A stretch of DNA of 64,000 nucleotides from Brachionus rotundiformis (taxonomy: Eukaryota > Rotifera > Eurotatoria > Ploima > Brachionidae): the NCBI GenBank assembly GCA_016802295.1, contig JAESIW010000203.1:299082-363081 (forward strand), in the 5' to 3' direction. The notes under the pieces were generated by a model, which saw only the letters and a list, made by a program, of their open reading frames with translations, was not told the DNA's origin and did not search any database. Below are positions 25,400 to 37,412 of this stretch, in pieces. Position 1 is the first letter of the stretch; each line of letters starts with the position of its first letter. The position numbers were made by a program, and so were the translations under genes.

Positions 25400-27904
25400 A
25401 TGTCTACAGATATATGTTCCAAAATTACCAAAGAAAATGCCAAAAATGCGTACTGGCCCGGACACGTTGTTGCCGATTCCCTCATTGAGGACAATGAAGA
25501 AAACAAAATAGAGCGCAAATTGGTTGCCAAAGATCCAAAAGAGGAAAAAGATGTGATTAAGTTAAAAGCTGGTGGAGCGTTCAGTGGCATCATCAGTTCA
25601 ATGCTGCCGTTGGACTGTATAAACCAAAACGATGATTTCTTCTACGACCCGTTTGGGTTCAAATTCGAGAAAGAAGAGCCTGTTGTTCACAATGACAATT
25701 TCATAGACATCAATTTATCACCACCAAGACCCAAACCAGTCTGTGATAAATTTGTGGAAGATAGTAAGCATAAGCTAAAATGGATTGCCTATTTGGAATT
25801 TACCCTTAATGGTGACATGGGCTCTTCGTTTTCTTGGGATCAAGTGACCAATTTAGACAGATCAGAAAAGCTACGCTCCATGGTTCGCGGTCAAGGAATC
25901 CCGCATTCATTAAGACCTTTTATTTGGATGCGTTTGTCGACTGCTTTGGAAAAAAAACAAAAATCCAAGTTCAAATATGTAGATTTGTTTAAAAATAGTG
26001 AACAAGACCATTTCAATGCATCAAAACAAATTGAAAAAGATCTTTTGAGAACTTTGCCAACCAATGCATGCTTCAATGCGACAGAGAGTGTCGGCATACC
26101 ACGTTTGAGAAGAGTTTTACAAACTATTGCCTGGCTGTATCCAAATATAGGCTATTGCCAAGGTATGGGGACCATAGTGGCCAGCTTATTGCTTTTTCTG
26201 GAAGAAGAGGACACTTTTTGGTTAATGTGCTCCATACTGGAAGATCTTTTGCCAGCATCGTATTACTCGCACTCTTTGATTGGAGTACAAGCTGATATGA
26301 AGGTTTTGCGTCAACTAATAGCCACCTATTTACCTCAACTGGACATACAATTCAAAGAACATGATATAGAACTATCCTTAATCTGTATAAATTGGTACCT
26401 GACCCTTTTCTCAAATGTATTTGATATGACAATTTTGCTGAGAGTTTGGGATCTTTTTTTCTACGAAGGCTCCACTGCTCTGTTCCAAATTACTCTGGCA
26501 ATGCTCAAAATAAATGAGTCCAAAATACTGAGCTCGGAGAGTTCGAGTCAAATATTCAGCATTTTGACCGAACTGCCCACTGAGATGGACAATGCAGACC
26601 TATTGATTGAAACAATGATCCGAGTCGCTTCGTCTGTGACCAAAAATTCACTTGACTCGGCTCGACGCAAACACCAGGCCTACTTAATGGCTCAACTTGG
26701 ACAAATAATAAATCCGTCCAATTGCCACAATTTGCATTTGATTAAAGAACGAGCTAATTATCGCACCCAAGACACTAATCAGAGTATTTTTAAAATTTTG
26801 AAAAAAACATTCAAGACAGATCATAACAACAATCATGGTGAAGATTTGAACAAGTCTGGAATAAATGGTAGTGTGCGCAGTTTGACCAGTGAAAGTATTT
26901 ACATGGAAGATGAGCAAAAGATGAAAAATGTCTTTCAGACAGAATTTTTGGTCAATCTACGCGAGATAATACTCAAAATAGCACACCATTTTCAGACTCA
27001 GGATCCAGAAAAGTATCTCAATTGTAACTTAAATGCTGACTATTCAGTCGAATCGCATAGCCGTGATTACGAGCTCTATGCTGATACGACCAAGTCTAAG
27101 AGAGTAAAACGCGCCAAGGCCTTGCTGGACTTTGACAAGACTGAAGATGATGAGCTAGGCTTTAAAAAAAATGACATTATTACGGTCTTGTCGACCAAAG
27201 ATGACCACTGTTGGATAGGCGAGTCAGATGGTGTGAAAGGCTGGTTTCCAAGCAGGTTTGTTACAATTATAGATGAGAGAAATGGAAAAATTTACTCAAA
27301 TGCTGGTGATGATTCTGTAAATGAAAGAATTGGAGAGTTGGTTAGGGGAGAATTTTGGCTGGCTATTAAAGCAATATTTGAGCATGGGTTTAAAAAGTGG
27401 TCTGTTCTTGGTGGCGCTTCTCATCCGTGGTCTTTCATTGAAGAGGCAGCTAAAAAAGTTGTTGAAAAAGATTTTGACAGTGTTTACTCTCGCCTTATTC
27501 TATGTCGAACATTTCGTTTGGACGAAGATGGAAAAGTTCTCACGCCTGATGAGCTTCTTTACAAGTCAGTCCAAATGATAAACTTAAGCCATGATCCACG
27601 CCGCATTGAAATGGATGTTAAATTCAGATCGCTATTGTGTGTAGGCCTAAATGAGCGAGTTTTGCACATTTGGCTAGAGACTTTGTGTTCATGTGTGGAA
27701 ACAGTTGAAAAATGGTATCACAGATGGTCATTTTTGAGAAGTCCTGGATGGGTGCAAATCAAATGTGAACTTCGTATTCTTAGTCAATTTTCTTTTTTGC
27801 TTAGTCAAGATGCCGAGTTGCCAAATTTTGACCGAGACTCGGCCATTAATGAATGCATCAAAGATATGCTAGTCAAGCATCACTTATTCAGCTGGGATAT
27901 TTAA
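25400..27904 (+). CDS. SGSM3: SGSM3 (TBC-SH3-RUN, RUTBC3)
   Basis: Small G protein signalling modulator: a Rab GAP-type TBC domain followed by SH3 and RUN domains, a combination diagnostic of SGSM3. 834 residues in one uninterrupted exon; human is 749, the excess being mostly an N-terminal extension and a linker after the TBC domain. TBC about 163-400: GIPHSLRPFIWMRLS, then GIPRLRRVL with the arginine finger (about Arg237/238), then IGYCQGMG with the glutamine finger (Gln254). SH3 about 570-625: AKALLDFDKTEDDELGFKK and GWFPSRFV. RUN about 640-825: FEHGFKKWSVLGGASHPW and VYSRLILCRTFRLDEDGK. The C-terminus DMLVKHHLFSWDI matches the vertebrate one. Both GAP fingers are present, so it is probably active. 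Loss of all introns in a 2.5 kb gene is notable next to intron-rich neighbours. Confidence 0.96.
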   Translation: MSTDICSKITKENAKNAYWPGHVVADSLIEDNEENKIERKLVAKDPKEEKDVIKLKAGGAFSGIISSMLPLDCINQNDDFFYDPFGFKFEKEEPVVHNDNFIDINLSPPRPKPVCDKFVEDSKHKLKWIAYLEFTLNGDMGSSFSWDQVTNLDRSEKLRSMVRGQGIPHSLRPFIWMRLSTALEKKQKSKFKYVDLFKNSEQDHFNASKQIEKDLLRTLPTNACFNATESVGIPRLRRVLQTIAWLYPNIGYCQGMGTIVASLLLFLEEEDTFWLMCSILEDLLPASYYSHSLIGVQADMKVLRQLIATYLPQLDIQFKEHDIELSLICINWYLTLFSNVFDMTILLRVWDLFFYEGSTALFQITLAMLKINESKILSSESSSQIFSILTELPTEMDNADLLIETMIRVASSVTKNSLDSARRKHQAYLMAQLGQIINPSNCHNLHLIKERANYRTQDTNQSIFKILKKTFKTDHNNNHGEDLNKSGINGSVRSLTSESIYMEDEQKMKNVFQTEFLVNLREIILKIAHHFQTQDPEKYLNCNLNADYSVESHSRDYELYADTTKSKRVKRAKALLDFDKTEDDELGFKKNDIITVLSTKDDHCWIGESDGVKGWFPSRFVTIIDERNGKIYSNAGDDSVNERIGELVRGEFWLAIKAIFEHGFKKWSVLGGASHPWSFIEEAAKKVVEKDFDSVYSRLILCRTFRLDEDGKVLTPDELLYKSVQMINLSHDPRRIEMDVKFRSLLCVGLNERVLHIWLETLCSCVETVEKWYHRWSFLRSPGWVQIKCELRILSQFSFLLSQDAELPNFDRDSAINECIKDMLVKHHLFSWDI

Positions 27905-28080
27905 AAAATAATGTTTATTTTTTTTTTAGTTTTATGACTTTTTACCACGATTTCTTTTCCAAAAAATACTTTTGTATAGCATTATTTAAACGCAATAAAT
28001 TAATTTGAGATCATTAATTTTTTTAAATTTTATTAATTTAATTAAAAAGTATACGATATAGTATTAAACCTTAAAATTAT

Positions 28081-28690
28081 TATCTAAAATGACCACCTTT
28101 TTCAATTAATTGCATTGATTCAATTGTTTCACATATTCATCAAGTACATTTAGCCATTCCTTTAAGAGAGTCCATTCTATGTGTTCGATTGAGGTCAACT
28201 TTGTTTCTACCAATTTAGCATCAATGTATGACCATAAGTTCTCGATAGGATTAAGATCAGGTGATCTGGCACACCATCGAAGAGAGCAATATTATTCTCA
28301 TTAAAACAAACTTTAATTAGTATTGTTCTTTCGGCATGTTGATTAATTCGTGCCTAATATATACGACAACATTCTGTACCTTTACTGCTCATGCATCCCT
28401 ATATTCCTGCCGAACCTCCACCACCTTGTAGAGCTGTTACTATAACTCTTTGGTCATATTTTTCTTTTTTAATCTTTTGACCAAAACTCTTGATTTCCTA
28501 TTGAACACATCAAAATTAGACTCATAACTAAAGATCACCATTTCTAACGTTCACTTGTTCAATTCAATCTTTCTTCACACCATTTTGATCTTTTGATTCT
28601 ATCTGCAACAATAAGCAATGGTTTTTTCAGGACTGTTTAAGTTCTTATTCTTTTACTAGTAAGAGATCTGCTTACTTTTTCTCTACTTTT
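28081..28690 (-). pseudogene. Degenerate Tc1-like DDE transposase relic
   Basis: Minus-strand translation in several frames gives landmarks of a Tc1 transposase in order. First is FSYESNFDVF, where intact copies have SDES, so the first catalytic Asp is Tyr. Then come VIVTALQGGGGSAGI, a stop, and GCMSSKG. The C-terminal block is ARSPDLNPIENLWSYIDAKL, followed by about 30 residues to the end. The second catalytic Asp region is deleted or unrecognisable. Frameshifts and stops make it inactive. No terminal inverted repeats were found by eye. Confidence 0.82.
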
Positions 28691-28699
28691 TTATTATTC

Positions 28700-31600
28700 G
28701 GTTGGTGATCATAAATAGAAATTTTGTTAAAAGTAAAAATGCCATTTTATTAGTTTTTGTATCTGGTTAAAATTAATTTTACTTGTGTTCTGACTGACTG
28801 TCTGAAGAGTCTAATCACTTGAATCTATATTTAGACAATTTAATTTAAATTCAAATTTTGATTTTTAATTACAACAGTTCTTTACTGTGACAAAATTTTA
28901 TAGCAAAAATAATATTTTTTTAATTATTAAATTTTAATTGATAAGTAGTGAAATAATGTTCTCTAGTAGTTTGTTTATTATGCGGTGGTTTGACTTTAAA
29001 CGAGAGGAAAATAGATAGAAAATATAGTCTAATAAAGTAATTTTTGAAAGCTCAAGATCATTAATTGTTCTATCGTTCATTAATGTTTCTACTAATTTTG
29101 TAGAAAGATTCAATATTATATTTTTAGTTCAAAGTTCTCGAATAAGCGTTATATCTTCAGTGTAATTTCTTATTTTGAAGTGCTTCCATTTTAAGTTCCT
29201 TAGTGCAAAATAAATTTAATAATTGATAATAATTTTTATGATCAAATTAAAATTGGCTTTGAAAATGGTCTTGTCTGATTTTCTATTAATAAAATAAATA
29301 AAAAAATTAACAATTTTCATAACTAAAATTATATTAATTAATTAATAAATAATTTGCTTAAATTATTATTAAAAATAACAGCCAATTTTCATCAAAATAG
29401 AATAAAATATTAAAAAAATCATTCAAATTAATTTAATATTTCGTTTCGTATTATTTCCCAGATATAAAAAAAACAACAACAAATGCTTTCTAACAAAGAA
29501 GTAGTTTTCTACAAACAATTATCTAATTTATAAAAGATATGATTTTTAAGGAAAATTCCAATTTTTTATCTAAATTATGCAATTTAAAAAAAATATATTT
29601 TTGATAAGAATTTGGTCGAAATTTTTACTCTTGGCATAAATAAACAATCATTTATAAACCAAATAAACCAGAATAAACGTTTTAGTTTTTTTTTTAAGAT
29701 TAAAGTGCTATAATTTTGTCTTACTTTCCAAGAAAATTTTTAACTTTTGTATTTCTGAGTATATTTAGAATGTTAAATAATTGAATATTTTACTAAATTT
29801 TTTTTATTATTTAATTAAAAACAAAAAAAATATATTCAATTAGCTAAAATTTTGCACTGAATCTCTAGGTTTGGCAAAAATAGATTAATTTTTTGCTTAA
29901 TTTAACTGGAATCAGTACGACTCAATAAATTAAATCGAAATTCAGATTGTCGATTTATCTCATTTCAAATAAATTCTAATTATGAGAGTCATTAATGAGG
30001 TTCTAATTGAATTCGACGTAAAATCGCTGATACTAAAAATGAGTCAAAAATTGATTCAATTGTTGGATATTGACTGCCAACGAAACCAATTCTAATTACA
30101 ATAGTTGCATAGCTTCATTCAAATCAAATAGAATACCTTTAAATACAACCCGGAGACCCGGGGATTAGAATAAGATAATTACAGCAATTTCTTGAGTCAC
30201 ATTTAAAGAAATTAGACTGATCAATCTATTGGAAATAAATGGTTTAAATGGAAATATGGTTTTATATAACCGGATTTTAATCATCTTAGATAATCTCCTA
30301 ATTGAATATCTTTGAGGAAAATGTATACTTTTTAGAGAAGCAGTTTGTATAAATAAGAAATTGGGATTTTAAGATTTGAGGCTAGATATAATTTATTATT
30401 GATCGATTTAAAAAATATAATAAATTTTGATTTTTGTGTTTAAATAAGGAAAAATTGTCACTTAAGATGATTTAAAATTTAAAAGTCTAAGTACATCTTG
30501 GTTCTATTAAGGATACAATTTGACAAACTAAATTAAATGAGCGGATGGCACACACAATTCATTAATATTTATGTCGAAATATTTTTCCATTTAAAATGGG
30601 ACTAAGTTACTCTTTATAGATTGAATATATTTTCATTTAACATTATCTAATTAATTGAATAGTTCTAAATTTATTTATTCAACTAGGAATTGAATAGACA
30701 AATAAATTTTTATATTTGTATCAATTTAATAATTTAAATCAACGCTTCACAAAATTTTGTTCTCACATTGAACAAAGTTTTTATTTAATTATCAATTTTA
30801 TTGCTAGAAATTTTTGTATTAAGTACCTGAACTAAATTAATGGTTGTTTTACCAGAGAAAAATAAAACTTAAAACTTCGGTTCTTTTTATTTTTTCTAAA
30901 TAAAAGAATAAATATCGAACGCTCTGGGAATTAACCAACTTTTAACTCTTATCGCTCTAAAATATTTTCTTTTGTGTATCTATAAAAATATCATCATATT
31001 TTTAAATCATATTTATTTACTGAAATTAAATTTTTTCAAGATGAACTAAAATAATTTTTAAGGCTAAATCTAAAATAATTTTTAAATTGGTTTACTGATT
31101 CGAGAGTAGCCAGGTTGGAAAGAGCGTTCTAGGATTATTTTTTTCAATACAAAAATTTTATCAATTATTATATTTGTAGAATAATTTTGCATTGATATTA
31201 TACAAACGCCCAATTAAATATTTAAGTTATCAGGAAGGTTATTCACCAGTTTAAAATTTAATCTTACTCAACCCTCAGTAACTATCAATCAAGATAATTT
31301 AAATTGCAAATTGAATTTCTAAGTTAAACAAATTTTAACATATTTAAGCCTAACTTCATTTTGTAATAAATTCTTAAATACAATTAAAGATAATGTAATG
31401 TAAACAAAAGTTTGAAGTTTTTATTAATTTAAGTGAAAATTAAAGTAAAAGTTGCGGTTTTAAGGATTTTGGATTGTTAAATTCATTAAATTGTTCAAAT
31501 ATGTCTTTTGAAGATGGCATCAATTAGATTTATTAAAAAAAAGTAATAATATTTAGTGTTAAGAGGATAAAAGGAAGTTAATAGTTGCTTTTTTTAATTT

Positions 31601-33433
31601 AGTAAATAATCTACTTTAAGAATGAGGGTTTATTGTTAACTTATAAGTTGGATTTTGATTAATATAATTTACCAATTGAGCAAGTAGACCTGCAGGAAGT
31701 AGAACTAAATTGATACACCTTAAAGTAAATGTATTCGTAAAAGTTTGATAATAACTAATTTAAGATGAGATGAGATAAAAGAAAAATTTGTAAAAATAGA
31801 TAGTTAATAATTTTAAAAATTACTTAATAATTAAAAATGAGCTCAGAAGTTTTCATGTTTTCATATCAAAAATAGTGCAAGTAAAGAAGCCTTGCATTCT
31901 TTTTAATCATGAAATTGTTTTTGTATCTTTTAATCAAAAATAAACTAATTACTTCATGCTGTTCTAAAAGATAATGAATATTTTTTTAATTTTATTTTAA
32001 TTTGAGCCTTAAACTAACTTGGTCACAAAAGTCTTATTTAACAACTAATTAAAGAATTTCTCATGCAAAATTTGGTTCAATGTAATTACAGTCAGAGTCG
32101 TAATAATCCTCGATTAATTAAGTTCATAAAGATATAATAATTTTATAAATAATTTTTAATAGCGCTATTTAAAATTAATTTTGATTGCAGTTTTAAGTAG
32201 CTTAAAATTATTCTCACCATTAGCCTGATTAATTTTTTCTCATTTTATCCATCCATATTAAAACTAGTATTTATCAATTCAATTTCTATTTACGAAATAA
32301 TAATCTTATAATTGATTTTAAAATGCTAGATTTAATAAAATTCAATAATTTTTCAATTTTGACAGAAGGTTCTATTCACCTGAACCAAAATTAAAGCTCC
32401 TATCCTAATCTAAAATATTAAATTGATTTTTAATAGTAAACTTGTTTTGTTAATTAATTTAGCACCCTTAAAAGCTAATATTTGATTAAAAGTTTTAATT
32501 TTGCACTTACCTATTGGGAGAGAATAATTTACCTAAATAAAAAAATTTTTTTTTCAGTTTATTTATTAATATTTTTCAACTATCTGCAAATTTTAATTAG
32601 AAAAAAAGTATAAAAAATCGAATTTATTTATTCAATCGAAAATTAATTATTCGATTCATGAATGAATATTGTGATTAATGAGTGTGCTATTGTAGATTAT
32701 TTTTTTTAATATTATTTTAAAAAATATATCTTTATCTGTTTTTAGAGAGTTTTGTTTATAAATCAAGTTCCGCCAGTTATTTAAAATTAAAAAAAAAGAT
32801 AAATAATTACCAAAAGATAGTTGTAATTGCTGAAAAGTAATTTAGAAAAAATACAACCTATCAAGTAAGTTTAATAAAATAATTTTTAATAATTAATTTT
32901 TAAAAAAAAATATCTTTTTCCGTATCAAATTACTAATCAAGACATAATTAAGTCACATTAAAAAATTATAAAAATTTAATCTCAAATTCATTAAGCCTTA
33001 ACTGATAGATAATCAATCTACCTAAGATTATAAAGCCAGAAAATTGCCTTCCTAAAGCCTTGTGTGTTTACCATCACGGCATTGGCTTAATTAGCTCTCT
33101 TCGTTTGATTGATTAATCTGAATCGAACGTCGAACGCTCGTTATTTGTGTAACATTTGCACAAAAGTAAAGCCGATTAGGAAAACTATTTGGTAAAGAAA
33201 ATAGAAAAAAATCCAAAATATAGATTTCCAATTAGATAATAATTAGAAAAGCATTTTATGGAATATAAATCAATTCAAATTTCTTCCAAGCGCTTTCCAA
33301 ATAATAACATAAAAATATATAATTTGAATTTGATAATCAATTAAATAAAGAAAAATAGATAAAAAAAAAATATTTTAAGGTTCAATTTCAAGCAGGCTCT
33401 TACTCAATCATAAACAATAACATATTGGGAAAA
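28700..33433. other. AT-rich intergenic region upstream of the stomatin cluster
   Basis: About 4.7 kb with no convincing open frame, RNA gene or repeat. It is dominated by A/T-rich sequence with short inverted TTAATTAA-like words. It separates the Tc1 relic from stomatin A and must contain that gene's promoter. Confidence 0.55.
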
Positions 33434-36400
33434 ATGTCAGATAAAGAACGGCACAAGAGCGATCAGAACGATGAAAACAATGATTCTTCATCAACAACAA
33501 CAACAACAGTAAACTCGAATCGAGCTATCTCTTCCATTCTTAATTCAGATACAAATCAGCATCAGCAACAAATTGCTCAAAAAAAAGAGAAGAAAAAAGT
33601 TGCGTGTTTACCAAAGTCAGCCATGGATCACAACATAAGCCGGTTTGAAATCCAGCACTTGTCAGACGATCACGACTTTGATGACGAGTTTGTTGAAGAG
33701 TATGACAATGGTGCTATGGCGCGCCAGAGTGTCCGCATTGACGACCTTGATGCCAGAGGCATTATAGAGTACTTTGACGAGACCGAGCTGCAGCCAGTCA
33801 AGTCCAGAGCGTTCATGGACTTTGGCTTGCACAAAGAAAAGTCAATTTTAAAAAGTGAGTCCAAAGAGTTCAGAGATGACAAGATAATGGAGACCAGATT
33901 TAACAGAATTAGTTCCTTGAGTGGCAAAAAGAGCTCAACCAAGCAGATTAGTCCCATAATGCTGCTGAGACGCGAGTCCTCGAAGCGCTCGAGTCAGAGG
34001 CTCAAGAAGCCGAAAATTCCCAGAGTGGACTTGACCAGAAATCAGGCGGAAAAATCTGAGGAAGAGATGTCCGGCTCGGATCAACCCCAATCGGACTACG
34101 AACACAAAAAAGATATCAAGAGCCAAAAACAGCCTTTTTTGTCCGCTGATCACCTTTACAACAAAAGACTGGCCAAGCAAAAAGAAAAGGAAATCGAAGA
34201 CGCTCACCAGAAAAAAATAAAAAACATTTCCAAGCAACAAATCCAAGAGCAGCAGCAACAACACCAATATCCTCATCCGACCCAGCAGCAGCGCAACTTG
34301 CAGCAACAGCATCTGACCCTTATGTTTACACCCGAAAATGAAAGACACAACTTGTACACTCGGTCTTTATCTGTATCGACCAATTTACAGACACCCTCTG
34401 CTTACATAATTGGTTAGTTATCATTCTTATTATTTTTTTTATTATTTGTTTCATCAAAATAATTAATAAATAGTTTACTTGAGCCACAAATGTGCTTAAA
34501 CAATTAAATAATTATCTAATCTCTATTCTGGAAACAAAAATTTAAGATTAGAAAAAAAACTATTTAGATAATATTTTAAAGTTTATTCTATGGATCACAA
34601 ATACAAATAGATACTTCAATTTCGTGTTTATATAATAAATGTCATGCATAGAAAGTATTTAATAATTTCATCTATTTCGATTTAGTTTTGGATTAAAAAA
34701 AAATTAATAAAATTTTTGTCTATTATTAGATAATTTAATTGAGAGAAAAAAATTCCAAATCAGAATATTTAATTTCAAGTATTGACATTTGGAATAAATT
34801 AAATATTTTGAATGTATTTAACTTTTTGAATTGATCAAACCAGACCAAATTTAATTTAATAGAAGAAAAAATAATAATTTTAAATTTGTGAAATAAGCAC
34901 ATTTATTAATTTCAAAATGTGCATAATAATATTTTTTTCATTAATAACAATTTAATCAATATTAATTATTAATTTAACAATTGTTTTTATTTCTTTTTAA
35001 ATGTACATATGAATAAATTTTTTTTTTAAATTTAGATCCAAATGAAGAGTTTGACCTGTGGGGCCGAATATTGATCATATTGTCATATTTATTTTTAATA
35101 TTCTCGTTTCCGCTTTCATTGTGTACCTGTCTAAAGGTAAGCTAGCAAATCTATTTTTAAACCTATTAAAATTTTCTATTCCAGGTTGCTCAAGAATACG
35201 AAAGGTAAGACTTTTATTTACTTTATTTAAAAGTGCGTTTTTATTTTCTTACAAAAATCGATTTTAAGATAACTTTTAAACTGATAAAATAAGATTGAAT
35301 TAAATTAATACTTGAAATTTAAGAATGGCACTCATTAGCTAAAATTTTATTAATTAAATTTTTTTTTCATTCTAGAGCTGTAATATTTCGATTGGGTCGT
35401 ATACTAAAAAGTGGTGAAAAAGGTCCCGGAATATTTTTTGTGTATTAAATTATTAATTTTCTAATCTAAATCAGCATCTTCAAAACTATTCTGGCACTTA
35501 GTTGATTAAAATTTTTTTAATTAAACCCAAAGAAGATGCTTACAATTAAAATTCTAGTACAATATTTGTTTTTAGCTTGCCATGCATTGACACATATACC
35601 AAAGTTGACTTAAGAACAGGTACAATATTATCCTATATGTATTTTTTTTTTTTTGATAAAATTTTATTTTACCAAGTGACATTTGACGTGCCACCACAAG
35701 AAGTAAATTAAAAATATAATAAAACAAATGCAAAAAATATATTAAAATTTATTTTTGAGATTTTGACAAGAGATTCGGTGACAGTGTCAGTAGATGCCGT
35801 GGTTTATTTCCGGATATTCAATGCAGTTATATCTGTCATAAATATAGAGGATGCGCCAAAGTCCACAAAATTGCTGGCAGCTTCGACTCTACGGAACATA
35901 CTTGGCACCAAGTCACTGCATGAAATTTTGTCGGATAGGGAATCGGTTGCTATGCTTATTCAGGTAGAAATTCTACCATTTTGGATAAATGTCAATTTTT
36001 TAATATCTTATTAATTGTAGAGCAGCTTGGACGAAACCACCGAACCATGGTAAAATATTACACTAGCTTTTTTATTTAGCCATAAATAATTAAATTAATT
36101 TTTTAAAAGGGTAATCTTAATCAATGAAATGGACTAATTTCTAAAACAGATTGTTTATTTCAGGGGGTAAAGGTGGAAAGAGTTGAGGTAAAAGATGTCA
36201 GACTGCCTGTGCAATTGCAGCGAGCCATGGCCACCGAAGCAGAGGCGGCCAGAGAAGCTCGAGCCAAAGTGATAGCTGCCGAAGGTGAACAAAAAGCTTC
36301 CAAGGCTTTGAAAGATGCAGCTGATGTTATTAGCGAGTCCTCTTTGGCAATTCAGCTTCGCTATCTTCAGACACTCACCCAAATTGCGTCCGAAAAGAAC

Positions 36401-36478
36401 TCAACCATAGTTTTTCCCATCCCGCTTGAAATCATCTCCTCTGTTGTCAAAAAATCTATCACTTTTCCAAAAAGCTAG
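33434..36478 (+). CDS. STOM: Stomatin paralog A, long N-terminus (MEC-2-like)
   Basis: Band 7/SPFH membrane scaffold protein; relatives bind cholesterol and gate DEG/ENaC or ASIC channels. Exons: join(33434..34412, 35036..35136, 35185..35204, 35376..35441, 35576..35619, 35677..35702, 35760..35963, 36021..36049, 36110..36110, 36164..36478). They sum to 1785 bases, 594 residues, only if the single base at 36110 is an exon. The first 326 residues are a charged, Gln-rich, probably disordered extension. Then come the membrane hairpin (LIILSYLFLIFSFPLSLC with its conserved Pro and nearby Cys), YERAVIFRLGR, KGPGIFFV, VTFDVPPQE, VTVSVDAVVYFRI and the C-terminal coiled coil ATEAEAAREARAKVIAAEGE, ending near STIVFPIPLE. 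Exon 3 is only 20 bases. The ATG at 33434 is the first Met in frame. Its closest paralog is C. Confidence 0.88.
36110..36110 (+). other. Predicted one-nucleotide exon of stomatin A
   Basis: Exon 36021..36049 ends in CCATG just before GTAAAA, leaving two bases of a Trp codon. The next coding exon starts GGGGTAAAG at 36164, and its reading frame needs GGG (Gly) first. Exactly one G is missing. The intervening 114 bases contain AAAAG|G|GTAATC at 36105-36116: an acceptor AG, one G, and a donor GT. Using it gives TGG GGG GTA (Trp-Gly-Val), as in all paralogs. Flanking introns are 60 and 53 bases. Inferred, without transcript data. Confidence 0.65.
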
Positions 36479-37412
36479 TCCTGACACTTGATTATTGATA
36501 TATGAATATTTTTCGTGTAAAAATTTCCTATCTTGTCATGTACATAAAGTTTAACAAACATAAATATTTTAAGTTATTTTTATCAATTTTTAAAAATCTA
36601 TTTATTCTAGAAAAAAATATCACGGAATTAATTTTGTAAGTGAAGAAATAGGCCTAAAATAACTTGATAAATTTCATGCAAGAGTTTCGGTTCTCATGAT
36701 TAATTAGAATTTGTCATTAAGGCAAGAAATTATTATTTTTTTTTTCGTAAAATAAAGAAAACTCATACAATTAATATCCGCTAATAAAGTTATTATTTTA
36801 AAAGAAAAGCAATAAGATCAAATAGAAAAAAAATTTAATTTTTCATCATCCTGTTTAATTTCCCAAGACAAGCTACCTAAATAGATAGCAATTTATCTCT
36901 AAAACAAAACAGGATATAGAAACTTTTTGTTTATACAAAGGCATCTTAAAACAGTTTATATTGGCAAAAAGTTAATTAATTTAACAAAATAGAACTTTTA
37001 ATTAGTATAAAAATTATTTGGCTTATTTTTTTTTGTATTTTTAGTTTGTGTTTTAAATTACATAATTAAAAATTAATAAAACAAAATCTAAATATGAAAA
37101 ATCGATTTTCGAGTAGCGTTTTTTAACATTTAGCTTGTAGCGTATTCGGGTATAGATAATTGAACAACAAAAATAAATTGTGAAAATAGATAAAAAAATC
37201 ATGAGAATTAAATCTAAAATTTACACTTTGTCTTTAATTAGTCTACAAATTTGTAGTTTTAATTTATTTTTAATTTTTTTTTTTATTATTTTCGATTTTT
37301 TGGTAAAGAATAAATTTTAATTTGGAAAAAAATTGTACTTAATATTTTTACCGCTTGTAGCAAAGCGGCAAAAAGTTATTTGCTCTAGATTTTTAAACTT
37401 AATTAGTTTAGA
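36479..37412. other. Spacer between stomatins A and B
   Basis: About 930 bases of A/T-rich DNA containing the A 3' UTR and B promoter. No coding signal or recognised element. Confidence 0.6.

Noticed and set aside
36017..36049. Alternative acceptor for stomatin A exon 8, two bases later, which would make the exon phase 0 and remove the need for a one-base exon
   Set aside because: It would shift the frame through the conserved LDETTEPW segment and replace it with an unrelated sequence. All paralogs keep that segment, so the first AG is preferred.
36080..36110. A longer exon ending at 36110 instead of a one-base exon
   Set aside because: Using the TTTAG at 36075-36079 brings an in-frame stop within a few codons.
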